DNA of 64,000 bases from Gracilimonas sp. (GTDB lineage Bacteria; Bacteroidota; Rhodothermia; Balneolales; Balneolaceae): positions 1,736,001-1,800,000 of the forward strand of contig NZ_JABURM010000005.1 in NCBI RefSeq assembly GCF_014762685.1. The letters run 5' to 3'. A program made the translations under genes and the position numbers. Under the pieces are notes generated by a model. It saw nothing but the letters and a program-made list of their open reading frames with translations, was not told where the DNA came from and made no database searches. Positions within the stretch are counted from its first letter, which is position 1. Each line of letters begins with the position of its first letter. Below, piece by piece: positions 27,188 through 36,718 of this stretch.

Positions 27188-29110
27188 TTAAATCGAAATT
27201 TCTTTTACGGAGCCAAGCAATCTACCCAAGAATTTATTGCCATATACTTTTTCAATATGCTCCATATCGGCAATAATCACCAATAATTCTTTGCTTCGGG
27301 AAAAAGCTACATTCAGTAACCGGGGAACCGAAAGTCCATTTTTCTTTTCATCAAAAGGACGGACGGAATAGTGGCGCATACCACCGTTTTGCCATTCACC
27401 GCTCATTACGGTATCAAATATAATCACGGATTTCTCGCGTCCCTGGAAAGTGTGAATGGTTCCCACTTCAATATCCCGGTATCCTTTTTCCCACAAATGA
27501 TTTCGAACCTTATAGACGCTATTTCGAAAGGGGACGATAATTCCAATATCATCCGAAGCATGATTTTTGGTAAGCCGTTTTACACTTTCCTCAATGAGCC
27601 GGTGATGGACTTCATTTACCGGTTTAAACCCTCGCTCACCTGACTCTTGTTCTAAAACCGGGTTATATTTTGTGGTGTCTATCAAGGCCACGGAAGCAAT
27701 ACTTCCATCGGTTATCCTTCCGTCTCTAGGTTCCCCTGACTTCAACCTTCCTTCGTAAAATACCGAACTTATCACCCCGGCCAAGTCATCTTTCATCCGG
27801 TACTGTACATCGAAAAAACAGGTAAAATCGGGATTAATATCGTGCCAGTTAAATAGTTCTTCCGTAGTCCCTGATTTAGATACAAAGGTGAAAATATCCT
27901 GCTCCAGAAAATCCCTTGATTTAGGGTGATTGGTTATGGCAATCGGCGGAAGCTGCATGGGATCACCGGCTACAACCAGGTGTTTTTTGCTTTTAGCAGC
28001 CATCAACAACATATAGGGAATTCCGGCCATAGACCCTTCATCAACGACCACAGCATCGTAACTGAGGTTATAAAACAGTTCTGAAGTGCATACCTTGGCA
28101 AGCGTTGTTGCCACCAACTGCTTTTTCTTGAGCTCATAGCGCTCATTCAAATTCATCAGGCGATCGATTTCAATTTCAACGGATTCAGGCCCACCGTGCT
28201 CATCCAGTTTGTTTCCCGCAAGCTGACATTCCAGTTCCAGTTTTTCCGGTACTTCTTCGCCGTTGCGCATCAAGCCATCGACCGTTTCCTGAAGTTTTTC
28301 ATACTTACTGAGCAGGTTTGAGAGCGTCACCGCATCGGCTTTGCGGCTGTCCAGCTTTGTCTTCACCTGGTGTTCAAAAAGGATGTCTTCCAGCCGGGAC
28401 TCATCTAAAGCGGCTTCACCATAGCGGGTGGTGTTTTGAAGATTGAAGCCCGGGTCAACTTCCTCTAAGGCATCAATAACACTCAACAACCCCACATCCA
28501 CTGCGCGATTAGTATTGGAAACAAAAAGCACCCGTTTCTTTTGCCGCAACAAGTTGGCCACAACATAACCCAGCGTTGCTGTCTTCCCCGTTCCGGGCGG
28601 TCCCCAGACATACAAAATGTTGTTTTGGAGAGATTTTTGGATGGCTTCTTTCTGGGCATCATTGCGAAGGTCATCCACTTTTATTTCAGCAATACCGGCA
28701 TGTTCTTTGAAAAATTCTTCCGGTTGCAGCAATGCTTTCAGCTGAGGAATCTCATCGGCTTTGTCCTGAAGTTTGAACAGGTGCTCTTCCATCTTTTTGA
28801 GCACAAAATCATTCTCCCACTCAAGAAACACCTCTCCAATTTTATTTCCTACGTTTTTGGGGAATTCCAGACGCACTTTTTTGTCTTTAAATTCCACCGG
28901 ATGAACTTTGTATTCCTTGCTATCAATTTTTGCCTTTATTTCTTCGGCAAACCTGAGGCCTTTATTCTGCGTCTCAAACGTATATATAAATTCCCCTGAG
29001 ATCTTTTCGAGTTCACCGCTGAAAAGCACATCCGTGGATGGGGTTTCCCTCACAGCAAGAATTTCTTTTTCAATAGCCTCAATAGCTTCTTGTAAAACTT
29101 TCTTAATCAA
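27188..29110 (-). CDS. Superfamily 1 UPF1/IGHMBP2-like helicase
   Basis: 640 residues. SF1B motifs appear in order: Walker A VWGPPGTGKTATLG (about 170), motif II VVVDEGSMAG, motif III VVAGDPMQLPP, motif IV-V GTIHTFQGREKSVIIF and motif VI LNVAFSRSKELLVI. The size and N-terminal beta-barrel region agree with bacterial IGHMBP2-type proteins. It should unwind or translocate on nucleic acid 5' to 3'; the pathway is unknown. Confidence 0.9.
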   Translation of the reverse strand: MIKKVLQEAIEAIEKEILAVRETPSTDVLFSGELEKISGEFIYTFETQNKGLRFAEEIKAKIDSKEYKVHPVEFKDKKVRLEFPKNVGNKIGEVFLEWENDFVLKKMEEHLFKLQDKADEIPQLKALLQPEEFFKEHAGIAEIKVDDLRNDAQKEAIQKSLQNNILYVWGPPGTGKTATLGYVVANLLRQKKRVLFVSNTNRAVDVGLLSVIDALEEVDPGFNLQNTTRYGEAALDESRLEDILFEHQVKTKLDSRKADAVTLSNLLSKYEKLQETVDGLMRNGEEVPEKLELECQLAGNKLDEHGGPESVEIEIDRLMNLNERYELKKKQLVATTLAKVCTSELFYNLSYDAVVVDEGSMAGIPYMLLMAAKSKKHLVVAGDPMQLPPIAITNHPKSRDFLEQDIFTFVSKSGTTEELFNWHDINPDFTCFFDVQYRMKDDLAGVISSVFYEGRLKSGEPRDGRITDGSIASVALIDTTKYNPVLEQESGERGFKPVNEVHHRLIEESVKRLTKNHASDDIGIIVPFRNSVYKVRNHLWEKGYRDIEVGTIHTFQGREKSVIIFDTVMSGEWQNGGMRHYSVRPFDEKKNGLSVPRLLNVAFSRSKELLVIIADMEHIEKVYGNKFLGRLLGSVKEISI

Positions 29111-29129
29111 GTAATGCTTAATTTTAAAC

Positions 29130-29166
29130 GTTGAATGTTAAATAGTGAGTCCATTTAACATTCAAC
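29130..29166. repeat. 14-bp palindromic repeat
   Basis: Arms GTTGAATGTTAAAT (29130-29143) and its perfect complement (29153-29166) around a 9-base spacer. It lies between two genes on the minus strand. Its TTGAATGnTAAAT core is also found in the element at 5721-5770, which suggests a shared origin. Confidence 0.7.
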
Positions 29167-29184
29167 ATTATTCAATTTAAAATT

Positions 29185-30036
29185 TCACTGATCCCATAAT
29201 TCAGCGCGAATCATTTCTGAACTTTTTTCAGACAGAAGATACTCTAATCGCAACCGGTTTTTTTCAGGGACTTTCTGCTCTACCAATCGCGCACTTTCCG
29301 GAGTGTACAAGATAAGGTCTGATTCGCGAACAAAAAGCGGTAATGACTTGCCATATATGGTACCCGCAACAAACGATCCTTCAAAATGAATAGAGCGTTT
29401 CAATTCACTGATAATTTTTGGAATACTTTCTTCGCTTCCGGTTACCAATCCGATGGTATCAATGGCCACTCGATCGACCATAGAAAGCAGGATATCCGGG
29501 TCGTAATCATACACAATAGGTAACACCAGTAAACTTTCCTTTAAGCTCCTGAAATGGCTCATGAGGTGGATCGGTACGAATAAGGCATCATATTTAGCTG
29601 CGCTTTCATATTCATTGATGTCAATCACCTGGCTTTTTACACCTACCTGTTTTTTTATGGCATCTGAAAGCATTCGCCCCAACTCATAATTTTCTCCCAC
29701 ACTCGCACTTGTTTGAATACGGTCCGGCCATTCCATAAAGCCCAGCTGTTCCTGGAATAAAAGCTCGATTTCGGATTCATCAAGTCCGTAACCAATGAGT
29801 TCCTCCACCAATGCCTGAACCTTCTCTCCGCCCACTTCCAGCCTGGCTGATTTATCCAACAGTGTATTCTGGTTTTTTACGGTGAAACCGCGCCCCTGTT
29901 CTCCAAGGATCAGGCCTTCGTCTTCCAAAATATGATAGGCTTTTCGAACCGTGTGAAAACTAGCTTCAAGCTGCTGGCCCAGCTCCCGCGTTGACGGCAA
30001 CATTTCACCCACCTGAAACTGCTTAGTAGCAATCAT
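29185..30036 (-). CDS. GntR-type winged-helix regulator with large C-terminal domain
   Basis: From the first ATG, 283 residues. The winged helix is clear (LPSTRELGQQLEASFHTVRKAYHILEDEGLI, about 14-44), but starting here removes the first helix. The frame continues upstream to the TGA at 30085-30087 and reads AKHIADRIRL directly before the ATG, exactly the expected first helix; the only plausible start there is ATT at 30076-30078. The C-terminal 200 residues resemble a periplasmic-binding-protein-like ligand domain (LGRMLSDAIKKQVGVKSQVIDI) rather than the FadR or UTRA type. Targets unknown. Confidence 0.75.
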   Translation of the reverse strand: MIATKQFQVGEMLPSTRELGQQLEASFHTVRKAYHILEDEGLILGEQGRGFTVKNQNTLLDKSARLEVGGEKVQALVEELIGYGLDESEIELLFQEQLGFMEWPDRIQTSASVGENYELGRMLSDAIKKQVGVKSQVIDINEYESAAKYDALFVPIHLMSHFRSLKESLLVLPIVYDYDPDILLSMVDRVAIDTIGLVTGSEESIPKIISELKRSIHFEGSFVAGTIYGKSLPLFVRESDLILYTPESARLVEQKVPEKNRLRLEYLLSEKSSEMIRAELWDQ

Positions 30037-30162
30037 TAGTCGAATTCGGTCAGCGATATGTTTTGCGGAGGTTTTAATTTTCTTTCAATTAATTAAAATG
30101 ATGATTTATATATCTTCATCCACTACTCAGTAATTAATTATTCAGCGGTGGATATCGGATAT

Positions 30163-30888
30163 TCAACTTGTGTAATCCTCGATAATTTCCAGGTATGCCT
30201 TTACTGTTTTTTCCAGGCCCCAGTAAATGGATTTACTAATAAGTGCATGACCGATACTTACTTCATTTAAGTGCGGAACGGTTTCCAATAGATCGGGAAG
30301 GTTCTCCAGATTCAAACCGTGACCGGCATTAACTTTCATTCCAAGGTCATTAATTAACTTAGCTCCCTTTCGCAGCCGGATCAGTTCATGTTGTTTTTTA
30401 CCGGGCCCGGCATTGGCAAACGTTCCGGTGTGCAGCTCGATGGCATCAGCCCCCAGCTTATGTGCCAGTTCAATGTCTTCGGGATTGGGATCCAAAAACA
30501 AGCTGATCTCAATATTTGTTTTCCTGAGCGCCGGGAATACGCGGCTTTTAAAATCGTCAAATACCGTGTGCATTTTTAAACCGCCCTCGGTTGTCAATTC
30601 TTCCCTTCCTTCCGGAACCAGGGTACACAGGTGTGGATTCACTTCCGTACAAATTTGCAGCATCTCATCTGATGCGGCCATCTCAAAATCCAGCTTTCCC
30701 CGAACGCTTTCTTTTAACCTATATACATCTTCATCCCGGATATGGCGACGGTCTTTGCGAAGGTGAAAAACAATACCGGCCGCCCCTGCTTCTTCACAAA
30801 TTCGAGCTGCATCAACAGGATCGGGATATCCCTCCCCCCTGGCATTCCTTAGTGTTGCAACGTGATCAATATTTACAAGTAATTTCAT
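30163..30888 (-). CDS. pdxJ: Pyridoxine 5'-phosphate synthase
   Basis: 241 residues, the family length. N-terminal KLLVNIDHVATLRNARG, the middle EAGAAGIVFHLRKDRRHI, and the phosphate-binding C-terminus VSIGHALISKSIYWG are diagnostic. It condenses 1-deoxyxylulose 5-phosphate with 3-amino-2-oxopropyl phosphate in the DXP-dependent vitamin B6 pathway. Catalytic Glu (about 70, DFEMAAS) and His43 equivalents are present. Confidence 0.95.
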   Translation of the reverse strand: MKLLVNIDHVATLRNARGEGYPDPVDAARICEEAGAAGIVFHLRKDRRHIRDEDVYRLKESVRGKLDFEMAASDEMLQICTEVNPHLCTLVPEGREELTTEGGLKMHTVFDDFKSRVFPALRKTNIEISLFLDPNPEDIELAHKLGADAIELHTGTFANAGPGKKQHELIRLRKGAKLINDLGMKVNAGHGLNLENLPDLLETVPHLNEVSIGHALISKSIYWGLEKTVKAYLEIIEDYTS

Positions 30889-30959
30889 TGATATAACCGC
30901 GGAATTAAATTTAGAATTTCTTCTCCAAAAGTAAGCATATCCGTTTATATTTACAGATA

Positions 30960-31526
30960 ATGAAATCAGACGGTATGACCATTAAAAAAGCGAGCCTTAT
31001 AGTTTTTACGGCGGTAATTCTTGCAGCCTGCGGGACCGTTAAGCGCGGGACTATTCCCTGGGAAGAAGAAACCACCTCGACAACGCCTGTAAATTCACCG
31101 GAAGATACTCCGCCCAAAAGCAGTTCGGTAAATGAAGAAAATACTCCTCCTGAGATTAAGGAGCGGCAAGAATTCCTCGAGTTGGCTTACCAAGACTGGA
31201 AAGGAGTTCCCTATAGACTTGGCGGGGCCGGTTATGAAGGCATCGATTGCTCTGCTTTTATGCAGGTTGTTTTTGAGGATTATTTTTTCGAAATCATTCC
31301 CCGCACCACCTTAGAGCAACTGGAACACGGAAAAGCTATCAAAAAAAGAGAGCTGAAAACAGGGGATATGGTGTTTTTTAAGACAGGGCGAAAATCATAT
31401 CATGTGGGCGTTATGATAAACCAAGATGACTTTTTGCATGCTTCTACAAGTTTCGGAGTTATCATATCAAGCCTTGAAGAAGATTATTGGCAGAAAACTT
31501 ACCTGGCTGCGCGAAGAGTTCTTTAA
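30960..31526 (+). CDS. NlpC/P60 (C40) lipoprotein
   Basis: 188 residues. Lipoprotein signal with lipobox ILAAC (Cys about 22), then a Pro/Thr/Ser-rich linker (about 30-65). The C40 peptidase domain shows nucleophile Cys in YEGIDCSAFMQ and His in SYHVGVMINQDDFLHA. It probably cleaves D-Glu-DAP bonds in the cell wall from the outer or inner membrane. A second ATG five codons downstream is a possible start. Confidence 0.9.
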   Translation: MKSDGMTIKKASLIVFTAVILAACGTVKRGTIPWEEETTSTTPVNSPEDTPPKSSSVNEENTPPEIKERQEFLELAYQDWKGVPYRLGGAGYEGIDCSAFMQVVFEDYFFEIIPRTTLEQLEHGKAIKKRELKTGDMVFFKTGRKSYHVGVMINQDDFLHASTSFGVIISSLEEDYWQKTYLAARRVL

Positions 31527-31635
31527 TCTTCTGCTGATTTCTTTGATTAAGACCGGATTGTATAAAGCCGACTCATTTTTTTTGCTTAACAATTCATCTT
31601 TCTTCATCAAAAAAAGCCTGAGCTAAGCCTAATGG

Positions 31636-33111
31636 CTACCTCGCCCACTCAGGTAATACCCCTGCTTCAATTCCAAATACAAACCCAATAATTGTTAAAG
31701 AGGCGAGTGTCAATAATATTATAAATAGGATATTTAGCCAAAAACCGGCTTTAGCCATTTCAGGAATAGTAATCTTCCCGCTTCCATAAACAATGGCATT
31801 AGGAGGTGTTGCCACCGGAAGCATAAAAGCACAACTGGCACCTAATACAGTGGGAATAGCAAGGAGTAATGGATTCTCTCCCAACCCAATGGCAACTGAG
31901 GCTAATATTGGTAAAAAAGCTGCTGTAGAAGCTGTATTACTTGTCATCTCTGTTAAAAAGATGATTAGCGATATCACAATAAAGATAATCAACAGTATTG
32001 GCCAGGTATTTAGTGCTCCTATTCCGGTTCCAATCCAGGTAGCCAAACCTGTAGAACTGATAGCAGATGCCATACTCAATCCACCACCAAAAAGAATTAA
32101 TACGCCCCAGGGCAAACGCTTGGTATCCGACCATTTTAGAAGAAATACATTATTCTTAAGATCAGAAGGGATGATAAAAAGAATCACAGATGCTGCAATT
32201 GCTATACCAGCATCTGAAATACCCGGAATGTAATTTGAAATGAAAGGCCTGAATATCCAAAGTGTAGCCACTGCTACAAAAACAGAAGCAACCTTTTTTT
32301 CCTCTGATGACATGAAGCCTAATTCATTCATCTGTTTTTGAATCAATTCTTTACCACCCGGTAAGACATTAATTTTTATCGGGTAAATCAACTTTGTCAA
32401 AACTAAATACATTAGTGGAAGTGACACCAAAACAATGGGAACTCCAACAAGCATCCAATCAAAAAATGTGATCTCAATGCCATAATTCTCAAGAACAAAA
32501 CCGGCTAATAAAGCATTGGGAGGCGTACCGATGAGTGTACCCATCCCTCCAATATTACAGGCATATGCAATACATAATACCAGTACAATCTCAAAGTTTA
32601 TCTTTTCTGAGCTTTCATCTCTGTCTACCAACTCCAATATTGACATAGCTATTGGCAACATCATAATTGCGGTAGCCGTGTTACTAACCCACATACTTAA
32701 AAATGCAGCCGCTATTATAAATCCTATGATAATAGAAGAGGGTTTAACTCCAACAAAACTGACAATATTGATTGCAATTCGTTTATGAAGATCCCACTTT
32801 TCCATTGCCAGGGCTATTATAAATCCACCCATAAATAAAAAAATAAGTGGATTGGCATAAGGCGATGTTGCCTCTGAAATAGTAGTAATACCAAATATGG
32901 GAAATAAAACTATTGGCAGCAGTGCAGTTACAGATATGGGAATGGCCTCTGTCAACCACCATATCCCCATTAATATTGTTATTGCAGCTGTTCTCCATGC
33001 CTCATCAGATAAGCCCTCAGGCGACGGGGTTAGCATGAGTACTATTAATACTAACACTCCACCGATCAAACCTAAACGTTTACCTAAATGGGTAAAGTTT
33101 CTTTTTATCAT
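31636..33111 (-). CDS. DASS-family sodium/carboxylate symporter
   Basis: 491 residues with about 11-12 membrane segments. Both SNT signature motifs of the divalent anion:sodium symporter (SLC13-like) family are visible: MWVSNTATAIMMLP and EMTSNTASTAAFLP. The family imports di- and tricarboxylates with Na+. It is the last gene of the amino-sugar/polysaccharide locus, 12 bp after the YetA-like gene, so it may take up an acidic product of that pathway; this is inference. Confidence 0.9.
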   Translation of the reverse strand: MIKRNFTHLGKRLGLIGGVLVLIVLMLTPSPEGLSDEAWRTAAITILMGIWWLTEAIPISVTALLPIVLFPIFGITTISEATSPYANPLIFLFMGGFIIALAMEKWDLHKRIAINIVSFVGVKPSSIIIGFIIAAAFLSMWVSNTATAIMMLPIAMSILELVDRDESSEKINFEIVLVLCIAYACNIGGMGTLIGTPPNALLAGFVLENYGIEITFFDWMLVGVPIVLVSLPLMYLVLTKLIYPIKINVLPGGKELIQKQMNELGFMSSEEKKVASVFVAVATLWIFRPFISNYIPGISDAGIAIAASVILFIIPSDLKNNVFLLKWSDTKRLPWGVLILFGGGLSMASAISSTGLATWIGTGIGALNTWPILLIIFIVISLIIFLTEMTSNTASTAAFLPILASVAIGLGENPLLLAIPTVLGASCAFMLPVATPPNAIVYGSGKITIPEMAKAGFWLNILFIILLTLASLTIIGFVFGIEAGVLPEWAR

Positions 33112-33123
33112 AAAAACCTAAAC

Positions 33124-35790
33124 TTATCTGTCAGCCGGATAATTTTCTTTTTCCATCCAATATTCTAAGTAAGGAACATTATAAATACTTGTCCAGCCAA
33201 ATACTCTAAGGCCATTTGTTATCTGCCAAATTGGGGGCCTTCTTGCACCAGGGTCTTTTGGAAAATTACTTGCCTCTTCTAACGCTTCTGCAAGTATCTT
33301 TTGATTTTCATAAGAGTCGAATTCCTGTACCAATTCATCGGTTTTTAAGTATTGAGCACGATCAACCGCTTCTTTTAAGAAACTCGGTTCACCGGAATAT
33401 TCATATCCCAAAACCAAACTGCTTATTGATGATAAATAGGATTCCATGTCATGATTATAGGGAGGAACATCCCGAAGCCTTCTTGCATGATCAATGACAG
33501 CATTTTTAGCTTCCTCGCTATCCGTTAGTTGAATATACCTTCTGAGACCATTAGTTACATAAACTTGTGAGTAACCATATCTGTTAATTACAATCTCACC
33601 ACCTTGATCCGGATGATGTTGTAACTCAAGCATTATATTTACCCGGTCTTTCAGCTCATCACCATATACATCCATTTTTGTGGCATCATAAATCTCAGCT
33701 AAATTCCAAACCGACAAGTATAGCCGGCGTCCCCTCAATCCATGATCACCAAATACTCTTTTCACATAATAATTACCTGTTTCCATGGCTACTTCCAAAC
33801 CTCTGTGATTTGCATCAAGATAATAGGATGTAATCCATCCGGGCACCCAAACATGAGCACTCAATAATGAAGTATAGTGCTGATCAGCATGTCGTCTGCC
33901 CATTCCAACATAAGGTGACCCTTCAGTCTTTTCTAAATTTTGAAAATAGTGTAACGATTCGTTTGTATCACCAATGTAAATAGGATCTTTAGGCCAGTGA
34001 ATGTTGTCTACATCCATTGTATGCATACTTGCTGCTTGTGCTGTTCGATAATACAGAGGGTTACCTGTTCTTATAAATTGTAACCACCACATGTAATCGT
34101 TACCGGGTTCATTATTTGTCCATTGTCTCCATTCATTACCATAATAATAGGTCAAATTATCACCGTAATTAAGCATGCCATACCACGGTTCCCATTCCTG
34201 ATTAAATTTCATCCATTTAAATTTATACTCTAAGCCTCTTTCGTACGTAGCAAACTTCTCATTCCGGGCAGATAGTTTACCAAAAGCTTCACTTTTGGCA
34301 TACCAATCAGGATCTGCGTGTGTAACAGGACTATCCAGAAACATTTTTGCAGTTTTCTCTACATCACCATTGGTACTTTTTTTATGAAAGTAAAATACCA
34401 TTTCAGTTGTCTTTGCTAAACCTTGCGCAAAGTTTGCAATCATTCCACTATCATTTTCGAGGTCTTTTCTCGCAAAACTAAGTGGCTCAACAGAAGGCGT
34501 CCATATAAAAGCTGTTATTTGATCTTGTTCTTCTTCAACCTTCATCTCTTTGGGGTATTCTTCAAAGAAGCTCTTGAAGCCAATCATAATGCCCCATTTT
34601 TCGTCAGAAAGATCTATCCAGCCAACCGCTCTTTCAGCATTAACATCAGTTTGTTCATCTATTGTGATCTTTGACTTAAATGCATTCTGTAATCTTTGCT
34701 CTGGTGAAGAGTTTTCCAAGGGTGGAATTTGAGATGGATTCGGACCGGTTTGAAGTACTGATGCCTCATTAATTAATGAACTCTGTACAAATTGGCTGCT
34801 GCTTTTATCCCACCATTTTCCATCATAATAAGAAGTAGTTACAGTCTTATTATCAGACAAATTATACTTTAAAGATAATCCCGTTGCAGCTATTTGATCT
34901 TCTGGCTTTACAAATCCTGTGTCTTTGGAAAGCTCGCCTTCATCAATAACAATTCCATTTTGAGTTACAATAGCCTCATATTGTCCATTGGGAATACTAT
35001 GATTATCAGGATTTCCGGTATAAATAAATGTATGCTGAACTTTAATGTAGCTCTTCCCGGCATAAGCATGAATTCGGGTTATAAAAGGAGCGGTATTATT
35101 GTCGTCACGATTATACTGGTACTCTCCCTCCACCCGAATAATTGAATGTAACGGACCACTTCCCAGTTCTTTAACCGTTCTTGTAACTACTGCCTTAGAT
35201 CTGTCAAGTCCCATCCCATCTATAAGATCAAGGAATGAACTTCGTCCCTCTCTACCTTCAGCAATTACATCCGTTTCACCAAAACCATCTTCATCAATAT
35301 CCAATTCAACTTTATCAAGAAAACCACTGCCGGCAGGTGCATTAAAAAAACCACCACCTTCTCCTTTTTTGACTTCAAAACGTAAAGGGCCTGTATCAAC
35401 TGTTACTTCTCCGTTAACGCGTTGATTGTTCTTAACGGTTAATATTTGGTCATAGTCCATGCTATTTCGAACTTCAGGACCATATTCTACTGTATAATCA
35501 GTTTCATCTCCAGTAAAGAAAAACACCCACATCCATTTAATACTATTATCCGCAGGCTCCCAGGTATTTACTTTCGTGATTTGTGATGGAATCTCATTTC
35601 CCTTGCTATCCAAAACTCGAACATGATCAGGTGAAAAAAGCTCCCCCTTGGGAACTGGAATACCAAAAACTTGCGGAGATCCCGGAATGTTATTTTTTAC
35701 ATCAATGGGAATTTTTGTTGAATTATTAATAACATCACAAGCTGAAATCATGATCAGTGAAACCATGAACAACAAACTTAAATTCTTCAT
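33124..35790 (-). CDS. Large YetA/PcRGLX-like lipoprotein, putative polysaccharide lyase
   Basis: 888 residues from the ATG at 35790, which places the lipoprotein signal (MKNLSLLFMVSLIMISAC, Cys18) at the very start; an ATG seven codons upstream is less likely. The N-terminus (IDVKNNIPGSPQVFGIPVPKG) matches the RIFT-barrel domain of YetA and exo-rhamnogalacturonan lyase PcRGLX (family PL26), followed by beta-sandwich and alpha-barrel regions (about 480-880, e.g. WMKFNQEWEPWYGMLNYGD). Enzyme activity in this subgroup is unproven; it is the only candidate depolymerase in the locus. It sits between the ROK kinase and the DASS carrier. Confidence 0.75.
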   Translation of the reverse strand: MKNLSLLFMVSLIMISACDVINNSTKIPIDVKNNIPGSPQVFGIPVPKGELFSPDHVRVLDSKGNEIPSQITKVNTWEPADNSIKWMWVFFFTGDETDYTVEYGPEVRNSMDYDQILTVKNNQRVNGEVTVDTGPLRFEVKKGEGGGFFNAPAGSGFLDKVELDIDEDGFGETDVIAEGREGRSSFLDLIDGMGLDRSKAVVTRTVKELGSGPLHSIIRVEGEYQYNRDDNNTAPFITRIHAYAGKSYIKVQHTFIYTGNPDNHSIPNGQYEAIVTQNGIVIDEGELSKDTGFVKPEDQIAATGLSLKYNLSDNKTVTTSYYDGKWWDKSSSQFVQSSLINEASVLQTGPNPSQIPPLENSSPEQRLQNAFKSKITIDEQTDVNAERAVGWIDLSDEKWGIMIGFKSFFEEYPKEMKVEEEQDQITAFIWTPSVEPLSFARKDLENDSGMIANFAQGLAKTTEMVFYFHKKSTNGDVEKTAKMFLDSPVTHADPDWYAKSEAFGKLSARNEKFATYERGLEYKFKWMKFNQEWEPWYGMLNYGDNLTYYYGNEWRQWTNNEPGNDYMWWLQFIRTGNPLYYRTAQAASMHTMDVDNIHWPKDPIYIGDTNESLHYFQNLEKTEGSPYVGMGRRHADQHYTSLLSAHVWVPGWITSYYLDANHRGLEVAMETGNYYVKRVFGDHGLRGRRLYLSVWNLAEIYDATKMDVYGDELKDRVNIMLELQHHPDQGGEIVINRYGYSQVYVTNGLRRYIQLTDSEEAKNAVIDHARRLRDVPPYNHDMESYLSSISSLVLGYEYSGEPSFLKEAVDRAQYLKTDELVQEFDSYENQKILAEALEEASNFPKDPGARRPPIWQITNGLRVFGWTSIYNVPYLEYWMEKENYPADR

Positions 35791-35824
35791 ATTAAACTTT
35801 GAAATCCACATTATAAATTACCTG

Positions 35825-36673
35825 TCAATTTTGGGTTTTATTATCTAAAACCAGAGCTGCAGCACCCAATAAAGCTATTTGGTCCAGTTCAGAAACAGTT
35901 ATAGTTAGTTTATTAAGAGAGTTCTTGTAGGCAAAGTCTGACATCGATTTATACATTGCATCTTTAAAAAATTGATAAGCTTTACGAACTCCTCCCCCAA
36001 AAACAATCAACTCGGGATCATATGCATACAGAACAGCTTTAATTGCATTTCCAAGATGTGTTCCAAATTCATTATATATTTCCTGCGCATCCTCATCATC
36101 ATCCAAAGCAAGTTCAAAAAGTTTTGATCCATTAATACCTTTTTGTTTTTCAAAAAATTGCCCGGAACAATAATGCTCATAAATTGAATCTCGATAAGGT
36201 ATCATTCCCACCTCTCCGGCTCCACAGTTAGGCCCTGAATACAATTTGTTATTAAAAATAAGTCCGGCTGCAAAACCAGTTCCAATTATAAGACCGGCAA
36301 CAGAAGAACATCCCCTAGCTTTTCCGAAGTATTTTTCCCCCAAAACAAAACAATTCGCGTCATTATTAATGTAAACAGGCTTGTTAAAGTCTTTCTCGAG
36401 AATTTTCTTAAGAGGGACTTTCTTCCAAGAGGGGATGTTTTGCACATTATATACTATACCGGCTTCAACATCTACCACACTTGGAACTCCTATCCCAACT
36501 GCGGTCACAGATGACTCAATTTCTTCCGAAATTAGCATCCTGATTTGATTAATTAAATCTTCCGCTGATGCCGTATTCTCAATTTCTGCAGTTGAAATTG
36601 ACACAATCTTGTCATTCACAATACGTGCAACCCTTACGTTAGTAGCTCCTAAATCTATTCCTATCACATCCAT
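35825..36673 (-). CDS. ROK-family sugar kinase
   Basis: 282 residues from the ATG at 36673, where MDVIGIDLGATN starts as usual; an upstream ATG would add 11 residues. ATP-binding phosphate motif DLGATNVRVARI, sugar-binding NDANCFVLGEKYFG (catalytic Asp) and GTGFAAGLIFN are present. The classic CxCGxxGCxE zinc motif is reduced to HYCSGQFFE, so zinc binding is doubtful. In a locus with deacetylases and glucosamine-6-phosphate deaminase, glucosamine is a sensible substrate, but related hexosamines cannot be excluded. Confidence 0.85.
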   Translation of the reverse strand: MDVIGIDLGATNVRVARIVNDKIVSISTAEIENTASAEDLINQIRMLISEEIESSVTAVGIGVPSVVDVEAGIVYNVQNIPSWKKVPLKKILEKDFNKPVYINNDANCFVLGEKYFGKARGCSSVAGLIIGTGFAAGLIFNNKLYSGPNCGAGEVGMIPYRDSIYEHYCSGQFFEKQKGINGSKLFELALDDDEDAQEIYNEFGTHLGNAIKAVLYAYDPELIVFGGGVRKAYQFFKDAMYKSMSDFAYKNSLNKLTITVSELDQIALLGAAALVLDNKTQN

Positions 36674-36718
36674 CTTATTCCTGTGGATTGATTTAAAATT
36701 GTTCAACGAAAATCAGCA

